Shown here: piece after piece, positions 37,339 to 47,468 of the stretch
Layout of the letters: the number at the start of each line of letters is the position of its first letter
Position numbering within the stretch: the stretch's first letter is position 1
From: Pichia kudriavzevii
Taxonomy: Eukaryota > Ascomycota > Pichiomycetes > Pichiales > Pichiaceae
Direction of reading: 5' to 3'
DNA length: 64,000 nt
NCBI RefSeq assembly: GCF_003054445.1
Contig: NC_042506.1
Span: 1,061,501-1,125,500 of the forward strand
Made by a program: the position numbers and the translations under genes
Notes under the pieces: model-generated
Told to the model about the DNA's origin: nothing
Seen by the model: the letters and a program-made list of their open reading frames with translations, nothing else
The model's database searches: none

Positions 37339-38592
37339 ATGGTAATGAACAACATACGGTTCAGTCAAGACATTGCACGTGTTGCAGTGTCACGGGAAGC
37401 CCAATGGGCCATTTATCACTGCGATCCCTTTGATTGTATATACACCGAGTCGAAACCAGCATCTATAGTGGAACAGTTGTTCTCCACTTCCTTGGTTGCC
37501 GTTGTCGATAACTCGTGCGCCCCGCAGCAGAATGTCTTGCGTATAGTGAACACCAGTAAACACACCACCATCTGCGAGCTCTCGTACGAGTCTCCCATTA
37601 TAGACGTGTCCATGAATAGGAAACGGTTGGTGGTTGTATTAGAGGACAAGTTATTACTCTACGACGTCTCGTGCATGAAGTTACTAGATAAAATTGACAT
37701 TAAAGTGGGGGGAAATTATGAAAATAATCGTTTGGAGTGTCGACTCTCCCAATCAGACTCCTCAATATTGGCATACCAGCAATCTCACCCTGAATTGTCC
37801 ATTTCAGACCATTTGTTATTCCAAAGCGGCAACGTTATACTCCTGGATGCAATTAAATCTCGTTCAATATCAATAGTTAATTGCCATGAAGCTTCCATTG
37901 AGAAAATAGCCTTATCGAAAAATGGAATGTTATTGGCAACTGCATCAACAAAGGGGACAATCATTAGGATATTCAGTACACAGACAAGCAAAAAGTTATG
38001 CGAGTTTAGGAGAGGTTCCCTACCGGCCACAATCACCTCCTTGTCCTTCAGTACGGATCACCGGATACTTGGAGCTTCCTCCGATACAGGAACAGTCCAT
38101 TTCTTCGAGGTGCCCAATGAAGTTGCCCTCTTGGGAGAAGACGATGAAGGCGCCGTCTCAGAGTCTAGCCCTAAACATGTCCAAGAAGACTTGGATATGC
38201 GTCCAGAATTCCCAAATTCGTCCCCCTTGACGGCTGAGGAAGCATTGGAAATCAACCAACTAATTGGCGAATCCATACACAGGGCACGTGGATCTGTGGG
38301 AAAGAACAAGTCTGCATTGGAGAAAACTAAACAACTAACCTCTTTTATGTGGGCAAAATCATCAAAATACCTCCCACAGAGCATTACGACCTCTTTGACT
38401 TCCATGCTTGAACCAAAGAGACACTTTGCCTCTATTCATTTGCACCCGCCATCGTCATCGACTATTGCGCTCTCGGATCATTGCTGCTACGTTGCTACCA
38501 ACGATGGGAGACTTTTGCAATATGCACTTCCATCTCCAGAGACATCCTCAAAGGAACCTGCTCTTATTCGTTCCAACAGCTTTCAGGTCTGA
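37339..38592 (+). CDS. PROPPIN, phosphoinositide-binding WD40 protein (Atg18/Atg21 type)
   Basis: The protein is 417 residues forming a seven-bladed propeller. The phosphoinositide motif FRRG is present in CEFRRGSLPATITSLSFS. Other family blocks are QWAIYHCDPFDCIY, VEQLFSTSLVAVVD, LRIVNTSKHTTICELS, MNRKRLVVVLEDKLLLYD, GMLLATASTKGTIIRIF and HFASIHLHPPSS. PROPPINs bind PI3P and PI(3,5)P2 on the vacuole, endosome and phagophore. The N-terminal half resembles Atg18 and Atg21 more than Hsv2, but at 417 residues it is shorter than either (about 500), lacking long loop insertions. Which of the three it is needs a phylogeny. Confidence 0.85.
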   Translation: MVMNNIRFSQDIARVAVSREAQWAIYHCDPFDCIYTESKPASIVEQLFSTSLVAVVDNSCAPQQNVLRIVNTSKHTTICELSYESPIIDVSMNRKRLVVVLEDKLLLYDVSCMKLLDKIDIKVGGNYENNRLECRLSQSDSSILAYQQSHPELSISDHLLFQSGNVILLDAIKSRSISIVNCHEASIEKIALSKNGMLLATASTKGTIIRIFSTQTSKKLCEFRRGSLPATITSLSFSTDHRILGASSDTGTVHFFEVPNEVALLGEDDEGAVSESSPKHVQEDLDMRPEFPNSSPLTAEEALEINQLIGESIHRARGSVGKNKSALEKTKQLTSFMWAKSSKYLPQSITTSLTSMLEPKRHFASIHLHPPSSSTIALSDHCCYVATNDGRLLQYALPSPETSSKEPALIRSNSFQV

Positions 38593-38880
38593 GTTTCATA
38601 CTCTTTATATACCCTCCATTTATAGTAAATCCCAAACCTTGTAGACATTTTTTTTTTTTTAATGCTGCTTTGCTCCTGTTAGAATGATCCAGTTCATAAC
38701 CTTAATTTCTCTGTTGAACTTTCTAAAACGTTAAGAACTGGTCGCACATTTCATCGAAAATTGAAAATTTTTCGACATGAATGTAGAGGTACCGGTTCAC
38801 CAACCGCAAAGTCCATAGTCAAACCTTTGGTAGTGACGCACACACAGGCACGGAACCAACAAATATAAACACATATAGCC

Positions 38881-40977
38881 ATGTCTGGTCAGAGAAAGCT
38901 CCAACAGTATGTATCGGTGGCAAACCTTTTATTCTTCTTTTCAGAATTATAATACCGACTTCCCCGTGATCATCGGACCCCTTGCACAAATACTAACATG
39001 AAATTACTTCATTCACCCAGGGAGATGGACAAAGTGTTCAAAAAAATCATCGAAGGTTTGGAAATCTTTGACACTTTATATGAACGACATGAGAACGTGA
39101 CGAGTTCGTCTCAAAAGGAAAAGTTGGAGAGTGATTTGAAGAAGGAAATTAAAAAACTACAACGATTTAGAGAGCAAGTGAAGAATTGGCAAGCCGGAAA
39201 TGAAATCAAGGATAAAAACTCTTTACTTGAACATCGTCGTTTGGTCGAAGTAGCAATGGAGAAATATAAAGTGGTGGAAAAGGGAAGCAAAACCAAAGCT
39301 TATTCCGACCAAAGCTTGGCAGCCGTAGACGAGCCAAAAGTTGACAACGAAGCATGTGAATTTGTCAGGCAAGCTTTAGAGACCCTTGGGCAGCAGACAG
39401 AGAGTATAGAGGCGGAAATTGAAAGATTACAGCCCTCTAAAAAGGGGAAAAGAAACGTCCAGAATGAGGAGATGAAGAAAGAATTGGAAGAATTATTAGC
39501 TTCTCATCAGTGGCATACTGAAAAATTAGAGATCATTTTAAGGTTGCTACAGAATGAAGTTTTGAATGTTGATGAGGTGATGAATATCAGTGAGGACATA
39601 ACCTACTATTTGGATGAAAATAGAGCTCCGGATTTCATGTTTGATGATACGATTTACGATGATTTGGATCTTGAAGCCGATCAAGCCTTAATAAATGACA
39701 TCCATCTCTTGCATGAGGAGCCAAGCGTACAACCGCCATCGTCATCAAACTCACGCAACGATTCGATACCTGAGCAAGGGCCGAAATCTCGGTCATCGAC
39801 TAGCAACCATTCTGGCTCCAATTCGAGGTCAAACTCTGTGCAAGCTTCCAAACCTCCATTGGTGAAACAATCTTCGACTTCTTCCGTGGGGATATTGTCG
39901 AGCAAAATTACCAATGTTAACAATAACCATGACTCTCACGAAAACCCTCCAGTGATACAATCTATTGGAACTTCCTCCAACAATCAAGCTACAGTAACAA
40001 CCCTCAAGCCGGCACCGGTACCCGTTACCGGCGAAATTAAGTGGTCAAGTGTGGTGAATGCCGTCAAGAAGAAGGACACATCTGTGACACCACCTGCAAG
40101 CAAACCTGCCTCTATGGCAGTGCCATTGCCTACCCCTGTTAATGAACATATGTCTACTATGTCTGGATCAAATAGTGTATCATCTCCTGCGCAAACAGCT
40201 GAAGCTGTTTCCATTCCTAACTCGACAATAAATTCTAATGCTTTGAACGCAGCAAGTGTGTTAGAAGCCCTAAAGAAGCAAAAGCCGAAGGAGGAGGTAA
40301 CCACAAATTCAAGCACTTCAACTACAACTATAACGAGTGGAGCAAATAGTAAAAACAATTATACATCAGTTTCTTCTTCTGCGATAGAAAAGGCAACCGA
40401 AAGTTTGAATGGGAATGCTGTCACATCGCTCTCTGCTGTACATGCTTCATCATCTAGCCCGACTACAGAATCAGTATCATTTGGATTCACAAAGTCACAG
40501 AAACTGGCGGCAGCAACAGACGGATTCCGATTTCTACCCCCAGGTATTCAATCTTTCATACTTTCAATCTCCAAAAGCAAAGACGTGATGACTTCAAATT
40601 ACAATCCATTTCAAACAATAAATCATACACCAAATGGAACATTCCCTTCCGGATTGAAGGGAAATAGTTTGGCAGAGATTTGGAACAAATCGAAAACAAG
40701 TAGTGAATTATCTTCCCTAGTTTCAACATTAAACTTTGAAACTCTGTTTTTTGGTTACTACTATGGTAAGTCCAATGAAGAGAGAGACCTTACCCTTAGC
40801 GCACTAAAAGATAAGGGATGGAAAAAACACAAGTCTGAAGTTAACTGGTATTTAGTAGAGTCAGTTATTTCTCAAGGGGAGGGCTGGTGTATTGGTGACT
40901 GTCTTGTTTTCAATGTCGATTCTTGGTCTACCACTGAACGGAAAAACACCAAGATTGAAATGATTGATTTCATATAG
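38881..40977 (+). CDS. NOT3: CCR4-NOT subunit Not3/Not5, two exons
   Basis: Exon 1 is 38881-38906 and exon 2 is 39021-40977, giving 660 residues. Splicing joins MSGQRKLQQ to EMDKVFKKIIEGLEIFD, which matches the yeast Not3 start MAHRKLQQEVDRVFKKINEG. The N-terminal coiled-coil domain (residues about 1-240) goes on with KLESDLKKEIKKLQRFREQV, NSLLEHRRLVEVAMEKYK and PDFMFDDTIYDDLD. A long Ser/Thr/Asn-rich middle is low-complexity. The C-terminal NOT box has TLNFETLFFGYYYG, GWKKHKSEVNWYLV and GWCIGDCLVFNVDSW. The complex deadenylates mRNA and monitors codon optimality at the ribosome. The start resembles Not3 more than Not5. Confidence 0.94.
38907..39020 (+). other. Intron of NOT3
   Basis: This 114-base intron has the donor GTATGT, an exact TACTAAC branch point at 38991-38997 and the acceptor CAG at 39018-39020. 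Removal restores the family N-terminus, which is the main evidence. Confidence 0.95.
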
Positions 40978-41237
40978 CACTGGTTTCCTGCTACTGTTAT
41001 TTTTCTTTAATTCCTATATTAATTTGATTGTTGATTTGAATTTGTCTGTTTTTATTTTAAACTGAAAAAAAACATTATATTGTGCAATATTGTTACATAT
41101 CCTCATATTTCTTTATAGTTTTAATGATCCCACTTTCCCACTCTCTGAATTGATTCTGGGTAGACTACAGAAGACCAAAGACACATGTTATTAGTTTACT
41201 AAAAATTATACACAGTACAAACACCTGTACTACTTTT

Positions 41238-42629
41238 TCATTCCTCCTCGTCAAATAGTTTGTCCTCGTTATTTTCACTTCCATTTTCAACATCCTCAGA
41301 GACATCAAAATCAGAGTAATCTTCCATTTCATCATCAGAGCTATCTTTTTCCTCATCAGAACTCTCAACTTCTTCACCAGCTTTTCTTCTTTCCTCTCTT
41401 CTTTGCTTTTTAGCCATTTTTTTTTCATTTTTCTTAGCAACGTTAGCAGCTTGAGCCTTACGTCTAGCTTCTTTCTCCTTCTTTCTAAGAGCATGTCTTT
41501 GTTCCATTTTATTGATTTCTGACTGTGATTTTCTGAATTGTGAATGATACAACACTTTCCCACCGCAAACACCATCCTCGATCTTCACTAATCCTAATTT
41601 CATTCTTGGACCAATTTCGGTTAATTTGACCGCCTTTTTCCTTTTCATGCTGTGTCTTTCTTCACTATGTCCTTCACCTTCTTCATCTTCATCGTTAATT
41701 TCATCACGAGTAACTTCTTTGGTCATCACCTTTGGGAGATCTAACTCTTCATTAACTTCAACCACTGCATCATCTTCAACTTCTGAGTCCGAAGTGAATC
41801 CAGCTTGTGCATATGGATCCAAAATTATATCAGCAACATCCTTTGTTTGTGATAAGTTTGGCAACTTCTTATTTAAATGACTTTTGATGTTGATTAGCTT
41901 CTTCACGTTTTTTGAAACATCAACTAATTTTGTATCAATGACATAGTGTCTCAGCTCAATTTCACCTGTTTCTTTATCTTTGTTTAGTAATAGTACCCTT
42001 CTAATAGTTCCAACCTTTGTTTCCAATGGCGAAATAGGTGGAAACATATTTTGGAACATTGTAACGACTAACTTCTCGTCTGGCGATGCATCTTTTGGAT
42101 TGGTGAAACCGTTCATAACTAACAATGGAGGATTGATGAACTCATGTGCGCCAGCACCGATAGATTTTGGGTTTCTCTGTATACGTGTGACATCTTTACA
42201 TAGGGAGTATTCAAGTATTTTAAAGCTGATAGTTGGCCCTCTTGGCATGGACGAGAATCTTAGATGAGTGGAACCTGTTTTTTCGTTTTGGCTGAAGATC
42301 ATCAAGTAAGTGATACCTAAAGGACCTGCCATGACAACAAAATCTTTTAGTTTATTTGCCTTTCTTTCACGAAGACGAATCGCCGTGTGTGGCTGCATCA
42401 TGTTTCTAGTGTCCCTAACAAGCTGTGTCAAGACATGGTTTTCTAGTGCTGTTCCGAGATGAATAACCATGGATTTTGGCACTCCTTTACCTGCCTCTTC
42501 TTCCGATTTCTTAACGTGAGTTCTCTTTTTTTGCTGTTTTGATTTGATGAACGCGTTATGTTAGTATGGTGCTGATACAGAAGTAAAAAATCACAATCCT
42601 CTTACTAGACATACTCTTCTCCTAGCCAT
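41238..42629 (-). CDS. SSF1: Ribosome biogenesis Brix protein Ssf1 (Peter Pan), two exons
   Basis: Exon 1 is 42615-42629 (five codons) and exon 2 is 41238-42533, giving 436 residues. Splicing gives MARRRQKKRTHVKKSEEE, matching the S. cerevisiae start MAKRRQKKRTHAQ. The Brix domain follows: PKSMVIHLGTALENHVLTQL, MMQPHTAIRLRERKANKLKD, FVVMAGPLGITYLMIFS, NPPLLVMNGFTN and MFQNMFPPISPL. The C-terminal third is highly charged with Lys/Arg and acidic blocks. Ssf1 binds pre-60S particles with Rrp14 and Rrp15 for 27S pre-rRNA processing. The gene is divergent from RRP3, as in S. cerevisiae, and RRPE elements lie between them. Confidence 0.96.
42534..42614 (-). other. Intron of SSF1
   Basis: This 81-base intron has the donor GTATGT (42609-42614), a TACTAAC branch point on the minus strand (42560-42566) and an acceptor ACAG. 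It follows a five-codon first exon. Confidence 0.95.
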
Positions 42630-42863
42630 TGTTGCTTGTTTGTAATGGTATGAAACAAATTTTACTTGTGTTTGAAATACCAAGTGAAAAATTCCTTATT
42701 TGATAAAAATATCGTTTGGACTGAAAATTTTTTTAGCTCACATTATTATTTTTTTTTCTGAGGAATACTTCCTGTCTTGATTTACTAATTGTAAACAGAA
42801 GTTAGAACTCTTTTCTTTTCACTAAAAACTACGAAAGTACCACTGCAGATCAACTTGTATAGA
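42630..42863. promoter_or_regulatory. Shared SSF1/RRP3 promoter with RRPE elements
   Basis: TGAAAAATT lies at 42685-42693 and TGAAAATTTTTTT at 42722-42734, both matching RRPE. They sit between two divergent ribosome-assembly genes, one for each subunit. Confidence 0.55.
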
Positions 42864-44273
42864 ATGTCAGGTAAAGTGAGTAAAGCACAAAGGAAGATAA
42901 ACAACAAATATATAAATGATTTGAAAAAGAAACTAGCTGCTTCAAACAAAAACAAGGAAGAAAGACATGTTTTAAAACCTCAAACTGATGATGAGTCAGA
43001 AGATGAACTAAAGAAGGAAGAAACATCGACTGATCCAACTGAAGAGGAAGAAGCAAATTTGAAAAAGTCATTCAAAGATTTTGGATTGAAAGATGATATA
43101 CTAGAATCCATTGAAAGCTTGAATTATGATAAACCAACTCCAATTCAAGCACAATCGCTAGGGCCAGCTTTAGAAGGTAGAGACATTATTGGTATTGCAC
43201 AAACTGGCTCAGGTAAAACTGCAGCATTTGCGATTCCTATTTTGCAGGCTTTATGGGAAGCACAAACTCCCTATTTTGCTTGTGTGCTAGCACCAACAAG
43301 AGAATTAGCGTATCAAATAAGAGAAACCTTTGATGCATTAGGATCGAATATGGGTTTGAGGTGCTGTACCATTGTTGGTGGTATGGACATGATGGAGCAG
43401 GCGAGAGAATTGATGCGTAAACCGCATGTGGTTGTTGCAACCCCGGGAAGATTAATGGACCACTTGGAAAACACCAAAGGTTTCTCCTTGAGAGCTTTGA
43501 AGTTTTTGGTTATGGACGAGGCAGACAGATTGCTAGAACTTGAATTCGGGCCTGTTTTAGATAAAATATTGCAGATAATTCCAAGAAAAAGAACCACCTA
43601 CTTGTTTTCAGCTACGTTGACTTCTAAGATTGACAAGTTACAAAGAGCTTCTTTAAATAATCCGGTTAAAGTTGCTGTTAACAACAAGTATTCCACTGTT
43701 GAAACACTAATCCAAACATTGATGGTTGTTCCTGACGGCTTCAAAAACACATACCTTGTGCATATTCTCAATGAACATGTTGGAAAATCCATCATCATTT
43801 TTACAAGAACATGTGCACACGCTCAAAACATCTCTTTACTTGGAAGAATTCTTGGGTTTTCTGCCATTCCATTACACGGTCAGCTTACTCAAGCCCAAAG
43901 ACTAGGAGCATTGAACAAATTCAAGTCAGGGGACAAAAATATCTTAGTTGCTACAGATGTTGCTGCAAGAGGTTTGGATATTCCGTCTGTTGATTTAGTT
44001 ATCAACTACGATATTCCTACAGATTCCAAGGCGTACATCCACCGAGTGGGCAGAACCGCTAGAGCTGGTAGATCTGGAAAGTCAATATCACTTGTTACCC
44101 AGTATGACTTAGAACTCATCTTGAGAATCGAAAAAGTCATTAACATGAAACTACCAAAGGAAACACCACCTAAGAACGAAATTTTGGCACTGCATGATTC
44201 TGTCGACAGAGCATCTGCAGAAGCAATTCGTCAAGTGAAACAATTCCACAGCAACAGAAAGACACGTCGTTAA
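42864..44273 (+). CDS. RRP3: DEAD-box RNA helicase Rrp3 (18S rRNA maturation)
   Basis: The protein is 469 residues from the ATG giving [12 protein letters not shown]. Helicase motifs are intact: the Q motif [104 protein letters not shown] and [24 protein letters not shown]-like and [18 protein letters not shown] are specific for Rrp3 over Dbp8 and Dbp3. It works in 90S/pre-40S cleavage at A0-A2. S. cerevisiae Rrp3 has 501 residues, mainly a longer N-terminus. Confidence 0.96.
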   Translation: MSGKVSKAQRKINNKYINDLKKKLAASNKNKEERHVLKPQTDDESEDELKKEETSTDPTEEEEANLKKSFKDFGLKDDILESIESLNYDKPTPIQAQSLGPALEGRDIIGIAQTGSGKTAAFAIPILQALWEAQTPYFACVLAPTRELAYQIRETFDALGSNMGLRCCTIVGGMDMMEQARELMRKPHVVVATPGRLMDHLENTKGFSLRALKFLVMDEADRLLELEFGPVLDKILQIIPRKRTTYLFSATLTSKIDKLQRASLNNPVKVAVNNKYSTVETLIQTLMVVPDGFKNTYLVHILNEHVGKSIIIFTRTCAHAQNISLLGRILGFSAIPLHGQLTQAQRLGALNKFKSGDKNILVATDVAARGLDIPSVDLVINYDIPTDSKAYIHRVGRTARAGRSGKSISLVTQYDLELILRIEKVINMKLPKETPPKNEILALHDSVDRASAEAIRQVKQFHSNRKTRR

Positions 44274-44564
44274 ATGTGAACTTCTTAGTAAATATCACCA
44301 TATCTTAATGTAAAAGTATAGCCATGTATAGAACCTTAGCAATCTTTATGAATAACATGTCAGGATGTTAACTCTGTGGTAGTTTGTTCTATCTATCTTA
44401 ATTGCTAAATGGGGCTTCATTTATTTCTAGAATTTTGTTTTTTTTTCTCTTGGGATGTAAGAAATAATGCGTAACGAAAAATGTTTAGTTCAAGCCGCCA
44501 CCTTTTCGTTGTCATTCATCTAGAATATCTTCTCCAACAATACACAAAATATACACACAGAAGA

Positions 44565-46325
44565 ATGTCTACACATAATCGACCTCCAAGCTTGGAAGAA
44601 CTTTTAAATCTCAAAAGAGGTTGGGAAGGGAAAAAAAAAAGTGCTGCTTCACTAAGGCCCAAATTTCTTACAAAAACAGAACGTGGAAATCATGAACAAG
44701 GAAAATCATTTGCGTCAAAGGCTACTAAAACACCTCCAACAAAAGGTTTTCAGATCCAAAGTTATCTGGAGGACGAACATACTATCAAAAATACAGGAAA
44801 CGTGAATCCTGCACGTCAACCAGATGAAGAGCCAAAAGGAAACCATAAATCCAAGTTTTTGTTTGATTGGGATGAGTCTGAAGATACATCAAGCGATGTT
44901 CAACTATTAGTCCCTGTTAAGAAGAGAATAGTAGATGAATTACTAGAGATACCTTCAAAAAGGAAAAAGAGTGAAGTTTCAGCGTATGATAAGATGCATT
45001 GGACAGAGAAACCTCTTAGTAAGATGACAGACAGAGATTGGAGAATTATGAAAGAAGACTACGATATCGTGATTAAAGGAAAATCTAACGTTATTCTCTT
45101 AAGGAATTGGAAAGAAGGGGACTTTCCCGAAGCTGTGAAAAAGAACATATTGAGCAGCTTAAACTATAAAGATCCTACTCCGATACAAAGAGCATCCATT
45201 CCTCTGGCGATCTCTGGTTCCGACGTCATTGGTATTGCCGAAACTGGTTCCGGTAAAACACTTGCTTTTTTGATACCCACGCTTTGCTACATCTCAAAAC
45301 TTCCCCCAGTGAGAGCCTTTGGAAGTCCATACGTACTCATCGTTGTCCCCACTAGAGAACTAGCCCAGCAAATTGAAATAGAGTATCAAAAATTCCTACA
45401 AAACATGCAATTTCTTGTTGCCTCGATTGTGGGTGGGCATACCTATGATGAGAACATAACTAAACTTGAAAAAGGCGCTGAAATTCTTATTGGTACACCA
45501 GGTAGATTGTTAGATGTTTTGGAACAGAAGATCATTAATTTGAATGACTGTTACTTTTTAGTAGCCGATGAAGCAGACCGAACAATGGATATGGGGTTCG
45601 AAAAGCAGTTGAATAGAATTTTTGAGCAATTACCTCCTGGTGAAAAGAATCCGTTTAATATCGGCAGCGGAGAACGGAAAAGGACGACGTTAATGTTCAC
45701 AGCCACAATGCCCCCTGGTGTTGAGAAAATTATTTCAAATCATATGGTGAACCCCGCAATAGTTACTGTAGGAGAGGCCAACAATGTGGTAGAACGTATT
45801 TTACAAGATGCAATTCAAGTTTCTGATAATGAAGAGCAAAAAATGTCTCTCCTTAGGAAGATTCTACCAAAATATCCTCCCCCTGTCATTATTTTTGCTA
45901 ATTATCAGAGAACATGTGAACAATTACTTGAGTATTTATCATCCCATCAGTACAAATGCGCAATCATACATGGTAATAGGTCACAAAGCCAGCGAGAAGA
46001 GGCCATACAACATATGAAGAGCGGTGAAGCTAGTGTATTGGTAGCAACGGATGTGGCAGCAAGAGGAATAGATATTCCAAATGTTTCATTGGTGATTAAC
46101 TATCAAATGTCTCGCTCAATTTCAGAGTATGTCCACAGAATTGGAAGAACAGGCAGAGCAGGGAAGACAGGCACAGCTATAACCTTCTGGAATGCCGATA
46201 CCGATGGTGACATCCTATACGAACTGAAAAATATGATAGAGAAGAGTCCTATAAGCTATTGCCCTAAAGATCTCATGAATTTAGACTATGAAATCACCAG
46301 AGGAATGAAAAACATCGAAAACTGA
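44565..46325 (+). CDS. PRP28: Spliceosomal DEAD-box helicase Prp28
   Basis: The protein is 586 residues from MSTHNRPPSLEELL, which lines up with the S. cerevisiae start. An upstream in-frame ATG at 44481 would add 28 unconserved residues. Prp28-specific blocks are KFLFDWDESEDT, MHWTEKPLSKMTDRDWRIM, KEDYDIVIKGK and LRNWKEGDFP. Helicase motifs: [72 protein letters not shown] and HRIGRTGRAGKTGTA. Prp28 displaces U1 from the 5' splice site so that U6 can pair there. It converges on CWC2 with 46 bases between stops; both act on the U6/5' splice-site centre. Confidence 0.95.
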   Translation: MSTHNRPPSLEELLNLKRGWEGKKKSAASLRPKFLTKTERGNHEQGKSFASKATKTPPTKGFQIQSYLEDEHTIKNTGNVNPARQPDEEPKGNHKSKFLFDWDESEDTSSDVQLLVPVKKRIVDELLEIPSKRKKSEVSAYDKMHWTEKPLSKMTDRDWRIMKEDYDIVIKGKSNVILLRNWKEGDFPEAVKKNILSSLNYKDPTPIQRASIPLAISGSDVIGIAETGSGKTLAFLIPTLCYISKLPPVRAFGSPYVLIVVPTRELAQQIEIEYQKFLQNMQFLVASIVGGHTYDENITKLEKGAEILIGTPGRLLDVLEQKIINLNDCYFLVADEADRTMDMGFEKQLNRIFEQLPPGEKNPFNIGSGERKRTTLMFTATMPPGVEKIISNHMVNPAIVTVGEANNVVERILQDAIQVSDNEEQKMSLLRKILPKYPPPVIIFANYQRTCEQLLEYLSSHQYKCAIIHGNRSQSQREEAIQHMKSGEASVLVATDVAARGIDIPNVSLVINYQMSRSISEYVHRIGRTGRAGKTGTAITFWNADTDGDILYELKNMIEKSPISYCPKDLMNLDYEITRGMKNIEN

Positions 46326-46371
46326 GACTTCCCTTAATGCATACATAATTTTTACAGTCCAATCACCAGAA

Positions 46372-47334
46372 TTAACTCTCTGAGTCACTGCTTGAATAAC
46401 CAGTGTAAAGGGTCGAAGGCTTCTGTTCTTGTCTTAGCCTTTTCAGCCTCTGCAGAGCCTCAATGTTTATACCCTTAAGTTCCAAATCTATCTGTGGTTT
46501 GGTGTCTTTAACGCCAGGTTCTTCATTAGTGGTAACAATGGTGGTGTTCTTCCTTTGAGAATTATTCTCCTTCAACTTTTGTAGAAGTTTTCTGGCAGCC
46601 TCCATAGACATCTCTTCTTCTTTTTCAATTCTTCTTCTCTTTGCACCAACGCTTTGGTCCTCATTTGCCCATCGTATATCTATTGTCTCATTTTCGTTAC
46701 CCGGGGTTAAGCTTTGGCAGTACATGGCTTCCTTGGCAAATTGCGCCTGGCTCTCCAATTTATAAGTCACAAAAGCTATATTCTTGTCTTTAATGTACCT
46801 GACGTTTGTTAATTCACCGAATTCTTGAAAAGCTTTGGTGATCCTTTTGGTCATATCGCTTGTAGTGGTTGATAATCTACTGACAAACAGTGTTTTGTTA
46901 ACCCTCCCAAATGATCCAATACCAGACATATCGTCTCTATAGTCCATGAATCTTTCTCTACCAAAGCAATCGACTGTTGGCGAAAATATATCTAACTCAT
47001 TGGGAATCCTATGGAGATAGTCACAGTTTTTTCCATTGCAACAATATCCTCTAGCAAAATACAAGCATATGTAATGTGTTCTATTGATTTCACCCTCTCT
47101 TGCATGTTTGTCAGCTCTAGTATAGCCGCTATCAAGAACTACATTACATCTATGTTTCGCATGTGTGATTCCCCGACGGCCATTATTTTCGCCACCAGTC
47201 CATTTGTTATACCAAATGTTGAAAACTTGTCCAGTTTGGTCTGGTTTGCTGTTTTCCTTAACAAGTGATGGGTCCAGTTGAACTCTTGCAGGACTTCTAT
47301 TCTTTGACACTTCAGATGGGCCGGTGTCTGTCAT
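46372..47334 (-). CDS. CWC2: Pre-mRNA splicing factor Cwc2
   Basis: The protein is 320 residues from the ATG giving MTDTGPSEVSK (339 in S. cerevisiae). The Torus/zinc-finger core has QVFNIWYNKWTGG, then the CCCH-type finger CLYFARGYCCNGKNCDYLH, DCFGRERFMDYRDDMSGIGS and an RRM with KTLFVSRLS, VRYIKDKNIAFVTYKLESQA and FAKEAM. WANEDQ closes it. Cwc2 is an NTC-related protein that contacts the U6 internal stem-loop and the intron to hold the active site. Its RNA partner U6 is encoded in the same window at 20.7 kb. Confidence 0.95.
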   Translation of the reverse strand: MTDTGPSEVSKNRSPARVQLDPSLVKENSKPDQTGQVFNIWYNKWTGGENNGRRGITHAKHRCNVVLDSGYTRADKHAREGEINRTHYICLYFARGYCCNGKNCDYLHRIPNELDIFSPTVDCFGRERFMDYRDDMSGIGSFGRVNKTLFVSRLSTTTSDMTKRITKAFQEFGELTNVRYIKDKNIAFVTYKLESQAQFAKEAMYCQSLTPGNENETIDIRWANEDQSVGAKRRRIEKEEEMSMEAARKLLQKLKENNSQRKNTTIVTTNEEPGVKDTKPQIDLELKGINIEALQRLKRLRQEQKPSTLYTGYSSSDSES

Positions 47335-47468
47335 CTTTCCTTTTATATTCCAATATGAATTTTTCACTTTTTATTTCCTACAAGTCGAAAGAAGCTGATG
47401 GCTAGTCAAGACTACAGCATAAAAAAAATACTGGTTTTTTTCATGTTGCGAGATTAGAGATTAAGATC

